From Syngnathus acus (Eukaryota > Chordata > Actinopteri > Syngnathiformes > Syngnathidae), in contig NC_051097.1 in assembly GCF_901709675.1 (NCBI RefSeq), forward strand, positions 6,116,039 to 6,180,038: a stretch of 64,000 nucleotides of DNA, given 5' to 3'. Shown here piece after piece: positions 57,201 through 64,000 of the stretch; positions within the stretch are counted from its first letter, which is position 1, and the number at the start of each line of letters is the position of its first letter. The notes beneath the pieces are model-generated. The model made no database searches, was not told the origin of the DNA, and saw only the letters and a program-made list of their open reading frames with translations. A program made the position numbers and the translations under genes.

Positions 57201-60200
57201 AGACCCCCCTCAGAACCAGCAGTCTTACTGTTGTCTTGTCATGTGAGACTTTTTTTTTTTTACATAGAAAAGCTTTAGATTGATTTCAGAAATTGTAGAA
57301 TGCTGCACAAAGTGCTTAAATGCAAACTTAACAATCAAAGCATTCATTCAAACTCTCCATGGTTGGTGCAGTCAAACGACTGCTCACTTTTAGTTCCTAG
57401 TTGAGAACTTTCCTATGAAGTCACTTTCCATTTGCCATTAAAAAAAAACAAAAAACAAAAACTGGAAAAAGTAAAAAACTGTCATACTGTGTACATTTTG
57501 TTTCCCTAATTTTGGCCTTATACAACTACTTGCTCTGATGACAAAATAACTTTCAAAGATCGAACATCCAAATCTCAGAGTGGAATATAAGACCTTCGAT
57601 CTTGAGTCTATATGACATCATATACAATAATTTTGCTACTAAAGCTTTGCCATGTCATTTAAAGGCGTGACATTTACACTCGGCCCTAAATTCAATCCCC
57701 TACTTCTGTGTTATTGAGACCTTCAAGCTTTTTTGGTCCAACGTTCTTTTGGTATTTCTACACACAGGTGGTTCAAGTTACTGGACAAGAGCGGCAAGTC
57801 GGATAAAGACCGAGGCGAGGTGCTGGTGGACATCCAGTTCATGAGGAACAACATGACGGCCAGCATGTTCGACCTCACCGCCGTGGGCAAGCCTCGATCC
57901 CGTCTGGGCAAGCTCAAGGACAAAGTCCGGGGCAAGAAAAAAGAACCGGATGCGGTGGCGTTGTCGTTCAGGCAGGTCCTCACTGACAGCGAGGAAGATG
58001 AAGAGGAGAGCGTGGCTGGCGGAGCAGGTGCGGGCGAAGAGAAGAAGAAGAAAGCTAAACTCAAATCTTTGTTTTCGCACAAGTCCAACTTGCAGAGGAA
58101 CATGTCACAGTCCATGTCCGTCCTGCCTGCCAAGAACTCCTCACTGAGCGGCAGCTTATCATCTGGGCTCAATGTGGATGCCTCAGAAGGTCAGTGGGAA
58201 CATTTTCATGGATTATTTGACTTCTCTTTACAGTTTAGCAAAGGAAATGGTGAAAATTAAATGAATGATTTGGATTAAGCTAGAATGAAAAATAATTGTA
58301 AAGTGTTTGCTCAGTCCACGTGCTAGCATGCTACTTCCCTTGCTACCTAGTTTGATTCCATTGTGACTTCAAACAATGAAACAGGGAAGAAAACAAAATG
58401 AAACCAATTTTGTTAATATTTGACAAATTCCATTTATGCCTTTTACAGGTAAGAAGAAGTTCAAGTTCATGAAACACAAACGCTCCGGCAGCTCGGACAA
58501 TAAAGAGGCGTCTCAGAAACGTGCCGCTGTGGAAAAGAGCAACCTTTGCATCAATGGCAGTCACGTTTACTGCGAGGAACCGCTGCCTCGCACCACGCGA
58601 ATCGGATCCAACTTCAGTCTGACCAGCTCGGGACACGGATCCATGGAAGATGTTCCGGAAAGCTCCCCGCCGCCCGTCGAATCGCTTCCTGTGATAAGGC
58701 AGTACACACCCTGGGAGGAGGAGGAGGAGGAGGAGGAAGAAATGAGGAACGAGGAAGTGGACAACAAGGAGGAGATGAAAAGGGGAAAAGAGCATGCGGA
58801 GAAAGAGAAGGAGCAGGAGAGGAGAAGACGAGAAGAAGAGGAGAGGGAAAGAGATGAAGAAAAGGCCAGAAACGAGCAAGAAGAGGAAGCAAGAAGACAA
58901 GAAATGGAGAAGAGACGGGATAAAGAAGAAGAGAGGAAAAAGGAAGAGGAGAGAATGAGACGAGAAGAACTGGAAAGATTAGAAGAGGAACGGATGAGAC
59001 GAGAGGAAGAGGAGAGGGTCAGAAGAGAAGAACTGGAAAGGTTAGAAGAGGAAAAGATGAGACGAGAGGAAGAGGAGAGGATGAGACGAGAAGAACTGGA
59101 AAGGTTAGAAGAGGAAAAGATGAGACGAGAGGAAGAGGAGAGGATGAGCCGAGAAGAACTGGAAAGGTTAGAAGAGGAAGAGGAGAGGATAAGAAGAGAC
59201 GAGCAAAAACAGTTAGAGGAAAAAAGAAGGGAGGAAGAAGAGGAGAGGCTGAGAAGACAAGAACTGGAAAGGTTAGAAGAGGAGAAGTTGAGACGGGAGG
59301 AGGAAGAGAGGAAAAGAGAGGAAGAGGAGGAAGAGGAGAGGGTCAGAAGAGAAGAAGAGCAGGAACGGTTAGAAGAAGAAAAGCGACGGGAGGAGGAAGA
59401 GGAGAGGCTGAGAAGACAAGAACTGGAAAGGTTAGAGGAGAAGTTGAGATGGGAGGAAGAAGAGAGGAAAAGAGAGGAAGAGGAGAGGATCAGAAGAGAA
59501 GAAGAGCAGGAACGGTTAACGGAGCAAAAGAGACAAGAAGAAGAGAAGCTGAGAAGACAAGAACTGGAAAGATTAGAAGAGGAGAAGCTGAAATGGGAGG
59601 AAGAACAGCGCAAACGGGATGAAGAGAAGGCAAGAGAGGAGAGAATGAGGAGACAAGAAGAACAAGAACGATTAGCTGAGGAGCATCAGAGACTTGAAGA
59701 AGAGAGGGAAAGGAATGAAGAGAAGGCGAGAAAGGAAGAAGAGGAGAAAATCAGGCTGGAGGAGGAGGCCTTCCAAGAGAAAATTCGAAAGGAGGATGAG
59801 GAGCGTGCAAGACGACGAGAAGAACAAGAGGAGCAACGTAGACTCGAAGAGAGAAGGGAAGAAGAGAAGGCGAGAGAGGAGGAAGAGGAGCGAGTGAGGA
59901 GACAGAGAGAAGAGCAGGAACGGTTGGAGGAGGAAAGAAGGGAGGAAGAGCAGAAAATGATGGAGGAGGAAGCTCGAGAAGCCAAAAGAAAGGAGGAAGA
60001 GCAAAAGAGAAAACTTGCTGAAGAAGAGGAACGCCAAAGGGTTGAGGACGCGAGGAGGGAAGAAGAGCAGAAAAAGTTGGAGGAGGAAGAAAAGGAGGAG
60101 CAAGAAAGGCGATGGAAGGATGAAGAAGAAGAGAAAAGGAGGGATGACGCAAAGAGGGATGTTGACAATCCACAAGTGAATTCCTCCAATCCGTTTGAAG

Positions 60201-62201
60201 AAGAAGTTTCGAATCATCCCTTTGAGGACAACAACGCACCTTCTAGGTCAGACCCAACCATCGTCACCCAAAGGTCAGTGCTTCCATGACGACACATTGA
60301 CCAATCCAAACATCTCTTTTCCCTTCACAGTACTTCAAACTATACACACTTTGTCAATCAATAACCTACAATTAAATGTAGTTCGATCGAATTGGATCGA
60401 ACCAAGGCGATGTTCTTCCAAGTAGGAACTTGAAGACATAAGTAGTTGGCGCTAGATGAAAAAGATATTCAAGGTCAGAGTCATTTAAATGCGCGAAGGA
60501 GTGACTTCCTCGTCTGGGTTACCTTTGCCGTCGCCATGGCAACACACTCGGTGCGTAACCCAAGCCTGACGGCTTCGTGCAAATTGCATGGCTTGCGGTG
60601 GCATCGTCGTCCGTCTTTCGCCTTGACCTCATTAACTTGGCTGTTACGTCAACAAGGAACGACTCGAGTGAAGGTATTTTAATTTCACCTTAATTTATGC
60701 TCACTTTTATTTTCATACAGGCCTAAAGTGAGGTTTGGTCAAATTTAATGCGGAGGGGAAAATGATCGTATTCGCTTGAGTCAATCCGTCCCAATACTTA
60801 TGCTCACCTAAATGTGCTTCTCTTAACCAGTTTGCAACAGCCTGAGACCTCAACCACAATCGATCAACGCGAGAAGCGACCAGCGCCTCAGCCGCCCGGA
60901 AGAACTGAAACTTCACCGATTACCGAGCAGGTCAAAGACAAGGAGGTGAAAACCGCCAGTGTTTCTCCCCAGCGCTCGGTGCAGACCATCCCTCCTCGAA
61001 GTCGATCTCCCACAGATGCGCAAAAACATAAACGCCCAGCACCGTCAATACCGAGCACCGAGTCCAAGCCAGAAGCGAACAGCTTGAATCCATTTGATGA
61101 TGACGACGATGATGGGATCGAGTATGCTGCGCAAGCTCACGTCTCCTCTTCGGTGTCATGGCCGCCGCCCGTGTCCCAAACTCCCGATCCAGACGCCAAA
61201 GTCAAATCTTGTAAAGTGGCCCGTGCCCCTGCACCTCCCGCCAAGACGGCTGCTGTATCAAGCACGCAAAGTAACACTTTACCCGATGATGCTAAAACCC
61301 AAGCACAGACTTTGGCGCACCGGGAGAGTTTGCCGAAAGAACCCAAGCCGAGCACGCCGCAGCACGGGCGGGATGTAGGCGGGAAGAAAGAAGCGCCTCC
61401 ACCACCGTCACGCAGGTGAGTTTGCGAACGCACGGACGGAGAAGCTTGTCAGCTATGAAGATCCCTGCTGATCTCCATTCTTTTTTTTTTTTTACATGTT
61501 AAAATTGTAAATCAATCAAAAATAAACAAATAGCAAATAAATAAATAAAATAAATAAATAGATAAAATAAGTAAATAGATAGAGATTAAATAAATAAATA
61601 AATAAACAGTGTATATATAATATATATTGCCGTTTATAAGTAATAAATATTGTTCTTGATTGTCATTGTTTATTTTTGTCCATTGCAGACTACATCCTGT
61701 GAAACCGCTCAGTGCACAAGAACAACATCCTGTCGTCACGGAGGTCCAAGGAGACAAAAAGAAAATGGTGGGAAATGTTGGTCAAGTTGAGGAGAACACA
61801 AAGGTAGCTCCCATTTCATACTATAGGAGACATAATTGTTTTGCCACAATTTAAATGAAAGTATTTGGGGACGTTCTTCTGGTAAAACACTTGAAAAATA
61901 AGATTTACAGCATACATGCTCACCCCCTCCCTGTCCAGGTTGCAAATAAATGACGTAACTTCTGAAATGGAATTTCAAATGGATTGATTTAGTTTCGTTG
62001 GCAATCCCATTGTAGGTGAAAGTCGGGCCCTACTCGATGCTCACCCGGGAAGAACTCATCTCTCTGGTGGTAAAGCAGGAGACGCAGCTTCAGAACAAGG
62101 ACCGAAAGATTGCCCAGCTGGAGCAGTACATCGACAACTTACTCGTGCGCGTCATGGATGAACAACCGAGCATTCTCTTGTCTATGAAAAAAGTCGTCTA
62201 G
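54277..62201 (+). CDS. rab11fip1: Rab11 family-interacting protein 1 (RCP-like, class I FIP)
   Basis: Effector that links Rab11 to membranes in endosomal recycling. Exons: 54277-54617, 57768-58189, 58449-60273, 60831-61415, 61689-61803, 62016-62201; 3474 nt, 1157 residues. Residues about 8-120 form a C2 domain (VQVTVLQARGLRAKGKGG, then DAYALIQMGKDKYQTSV), extended by VDIQFMRNNMTASMFDL. NLCINGSHVY is shared with RCP. Residues about 341-826 are an almost pure E/R/K helix not known to me in mammalian RCP. NPF motifs (NPFEEE, NPFDDD) are possible EH-domain ligands, and KRPAPQPP/KRPAPSIPS repeats lie in a proline-rich part. The C-terminal Rab11-binding helix contains EQYIDNLLVRVMDEQPSIL. The next gene, brf2, is also the RAB11FIP1 neighbour in human. 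FIP5 is the main alternative. Confidence 0.87.
54618..57767 (+). other. rab11fip1 intron 1
   Basis: A 3.15 kb intron. It contains poly-A/T tracts, a (GT)n tract at 56488-56504 and a cluster of GATA and E-box motifs at 56338-56460. No coding exon was found. Confidence 0.6.
56338..56460. promoter_or_regulatory. GATA / E-box cluster in rab11fip1 intron 1
   Basis: Four WGATAR-type motifs within 123 bp: TGATAAG at 56338-56344, CTTATC at 56371-56376, TGATAAG at 56422-56428 and CTTATC at 56455-56460. A CAGCTG E-box lies at 56407-56412, ten bases before the third. GATA plus E-box composites are typical of haematopoietic and endothelial enhancers. Function is inferred. Confidence 0.4.
58710..60165 (+). 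repeat. Polypurine E/R/K-coding tract in rab11fip1
   Basis: About 1.45 kb of nearly pure A+G on the coding strand, encoding repeats of the kind ERLEEEKMRREEEE. At least three consecutive 63-nt units (21 codons) lie at about 58978-59166, with looser copies to 59700. It has few stop codons in any frame, which produces long artefactual frames on the minus strand. Confidence 0.9.
60530..60543. promoter_or_regulatory. RFX-type X-box in rab11fip1 intron
   Basis: GTCGCCATGGCAAC is a near-ideal palindromic X-box, located in the intron 60274-60830. Could mark an intronic enhancer or internal promoter; no supporting exon was identified. Confidence 0.45.
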
Positions 62202-62698
62202 GTGGGTTTGGCTTTTTTTGCCTACTTTTCTCTGCATTTCAAAGATATTTAGCTGAAATTAGACAGTTCTTTGTTACAATTGAGCAGTTATTGACTGTCT
62301 TAAACTGTTAAATGTTGCCAACATAATTCCTATCTTAAGAGCAGAAATTGCTTCTGTCCATCATCTTTTGTAAATGTTTACCTTTTTGATGGTTCTAGTT
62401 CCGCATTTGTTACATATACACGTCTTCTTGCACTGATTAAATGTTTACATGATCCAAAAAAAAAGCACTTTACTGAGCTTGCGTTAGAATCTCAACACTG
62501 ATTGCAATGTACTGTTGTAAAGTATTAACATATCTGAGACCAAAACAAAATGCCAAATTAAGTGCTGTTTTTCCTCTTTCCTAATTCTCACGCGTGTGTG
62601 GATGCTTTGTCTATTTTCAAACTGTACAAAAAAAATTGTTGTTTGTATTTACTGTACAAGAATATTGAATCATTTTTAGTTCCCAAAATTGTTACAAG

Positions 62699-62704
62699 AA
62701 TAAA
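62699..62704 (+). terminator. Polyadenylation signal of rab11fip1
   Basis: AATAAA about 498 nt after the rab11fip1 stop, followed by a GT-rich stretch (cagtctggttctcttt). It lies about 270 bp upstream of the brf2 start codon, so the two genes are closely packed. Confidence 0.65.
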
Positions 62705-62971
62705 GTATTTGCGATAATCAGTCTGGTTCTCTTTATATTGAATATAATCTGGGGTTTTAAAAAGCCCTCGTGATGATAAGAGGTTCGGATGATGAATGTA
62801 GTGACGTTTGCACAGTTTTCCTTATGAAGGCGGAACCATTGCCGTTTAACGTTGTTTCTACCCGGAACTATTTTGATCCCTACATTTAGCCTGCTCCAGT
62901 GTTTCCAAACCGATTTTTCCGGTGTGTTTTGTGAGAATATATTAATTTATCGCGGCGGTAAGTGACACGAC
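62705..62971 (+). promoter_or_regulatory. brf2 promoter and 5' UTR region
   Basis: Only about 270 bp separate the rab11fip1 polyadenylation signal from the brf2 start. The promoter must lie here or overlap the rab11fip1 3' UTR. No TATA box near a clear start is evident; a cttccgg-type ETS motif is not seen, although ttttccggtgtg occurs at about 62918. Confidence 0.4.
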
Positions 62972-63700
62972 ATGCCTGCACCGGGTTTAAAATGTCCCCG
63001 CTGCGGCTCGCCCAACATTGTAGAGGACGATCATCACACTCAGCGCCAGAATGTCTGCGTGGACTGTGGTGCTGTGGTGTCAGAGGGGGCTCTCACCCAC
63101 GATGTTTTCGAAGGCTCAGGTAAAAAAAAAAAAATCCTTTTATATCGCTACCTGTTTTGTTTGATGGTGTTTCCATACAATACGTTTCATGTGTTGTTCA
63201 TTACGGCCATGTGATGCAAACTTACTTTTCAGATGTCAGCTACAGCCGAACAACAGCTGTCGCTAAAAAGCCATGTTTAAACCAGATAAAAGGTGAGCTT
63301 CTTTGTTACTCGATTATCGTAAGGTGTTTACTGTGTACCCCACTTTGAAATGTTCTTTTACTTTTCAAACCCATGCAGGCCAGCAGCAACTAAAAGCCCT
63401 CTGCAGAGTCCTACGGGCCAACAATGAAATCGAGACCTTGTCAAGCACGTATTTCGCGCAGGCTTACGAGCACGAAAGCTTCCTGAAAGTCAGCCTGCAG
63501 AAAAAGGAATGCCTGGCCGGCTGCTGCGTGCTGGTGAGCTGCAGGCAGCTCAACTGGCCCGTCACCATGGGCACCATCGCATGTTTGATGGAGGCAGACA
63601 TTGTGATGATGGGCGCCGTCTACCAAGAAATGATGAAGGTTCTCAAGGTGGAGGCACCACTGATCAACGTCAGCGATGTGATGGAGGCTCATTGTCAAGA
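62972..63700 (+). CDS. brf2: BRF2, RNA polymerase III transcription initiation factor subunit (5' part)
   Basis: TFIIB-related subunit of the TFIIIB form that recruits RNA polymerase III to type 3 promoters such as U6. Visible exons: 62972-63119, 63233-63292, 63379-63700; the gene continues past the window (the last donor is in phase 2). The start MPAPGLKCPRCGS is followed by a zinc ribbon with Cys 8, 11, 29 and 32 (CPRCG, CVDCG). The third exon encodes the first cyclin-like repeat: LQKKECLAGCCVLVSCRQLN and WPVTMGTIACLMEAD align with human BRF2. The C-terminal BRF2-specific part is outside the window. Confidence 0.92.
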
Positions 63701-64000
63701 GTAAGCATGCATTTTTGTCTGACAGTGTTTCCTAAACTTTATTCACGGCAGTTACGCGGAGGAACATAACCTGTGATGAAATGTCTCATACTCTGGGCTC
63801 AGCAATAACATTATATTGCGCTAAAGTATTTGTGCGACTAACTTTGGTTGAACAAGGGATGCATGTCAAACTTTGTGGATAAGGAGCCATTGAAGACCCG
63901 ATTGGCTGAGTGCAATTGAAATTCAGTTTTCCTCCACATTTCCATTTTACGCAATCACCTCTGGTCACTTGCAAGTATGCTCAGCCCTGGGTAAGTGGTT
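63701..64000 (+). other. brf2: brf2 intron, truncated by window end
   Basis: After the donor GTAAGC at 63701 no further exon in phase is recognised up to base 64000. The remaining exons must lie to the right. Confidence 0.6.

Noticed and set aside
58567-59613. Minus-strand 348-residue Ser-rich frame
   Set aside because: It is the antisense shadow of the polypurine E/R/K tract in rab11fip1, where stop codons are rare in every frame.

Overview
The window is nuclear DNA of a ray-finned (teleost) fish. Genes are split by GT-AG introns, many only 70-120 bp long. The coding sequence is closest to what I know of vertebrate orthologues, and the non-coding DNA carries typical teleost dispersed repeats, (CA)n and (CCAT)n tracts and foldback elements. 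No rRNA, tRNA, CRISPR or prokaryote-type operon was seen. All gene identities rest on reading translated exons against remembered vertebrate families; no database search was run.

Layout from left to right: (1) 1-1200, upstream region with a CCAAT box and an RFX-type X-box. (2) 1.2-28.8 kb, plus strand: complete ptpn13, a giant non-receptor tyrosine phosphatase (KIND, FERM, PDZ domains, PTP). I placed 47 coding exons whose lengths sum to exactly 2524 codons including stop. (3) 29.5-33.0 kb, minus strand, tail-to-tail with ptpn13: ggt5-like gamma-glutamyltransferase, 12 exons, 555 codons. (4) 38.0-50.6 kb, plus strand: cabp1, an EF-hand calcium sensor with two alternative first exons, one caldendrin-type and one with a myristoylation-type N-terminus. 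(5) 54.3-62.2 kb, plus strand: a class I Rab11-family interacting protein, best called rab11fip1, 6 exons, 1158 codons, with a very long charged helical insert. (6) 62.97 kb to the window end, plus strand: 5' part of brf2, a TFIIB-related RNA polymerase III factor, cut by the window edge.

The genes do not form a pathway. The rab11fip1-brf2 pair keeps the order and orientation I know from human 8p11, which supports both names. The intergenic stretches of about 5 kb and 3.7 kb and the long introns are mostly AT-rich sequence with mobile-element debris. They include at least three inverted-repeat element families, two of which have a second copy inside the window.

I do not see a novel multi-gene system. 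The observations most worth checking are: an apparent sixth PDZ domain in ptpn13 (mammals have five); conservation of the five-residue alternative splice in PDZ2; an 81-nt stop-free intron that would interrupt PDZ5 if retained; a roughly 485-residue E/R/K-rich helix in rab11fip1; and a tight GATA/E-box cluster in rab11fip1 intron 1.
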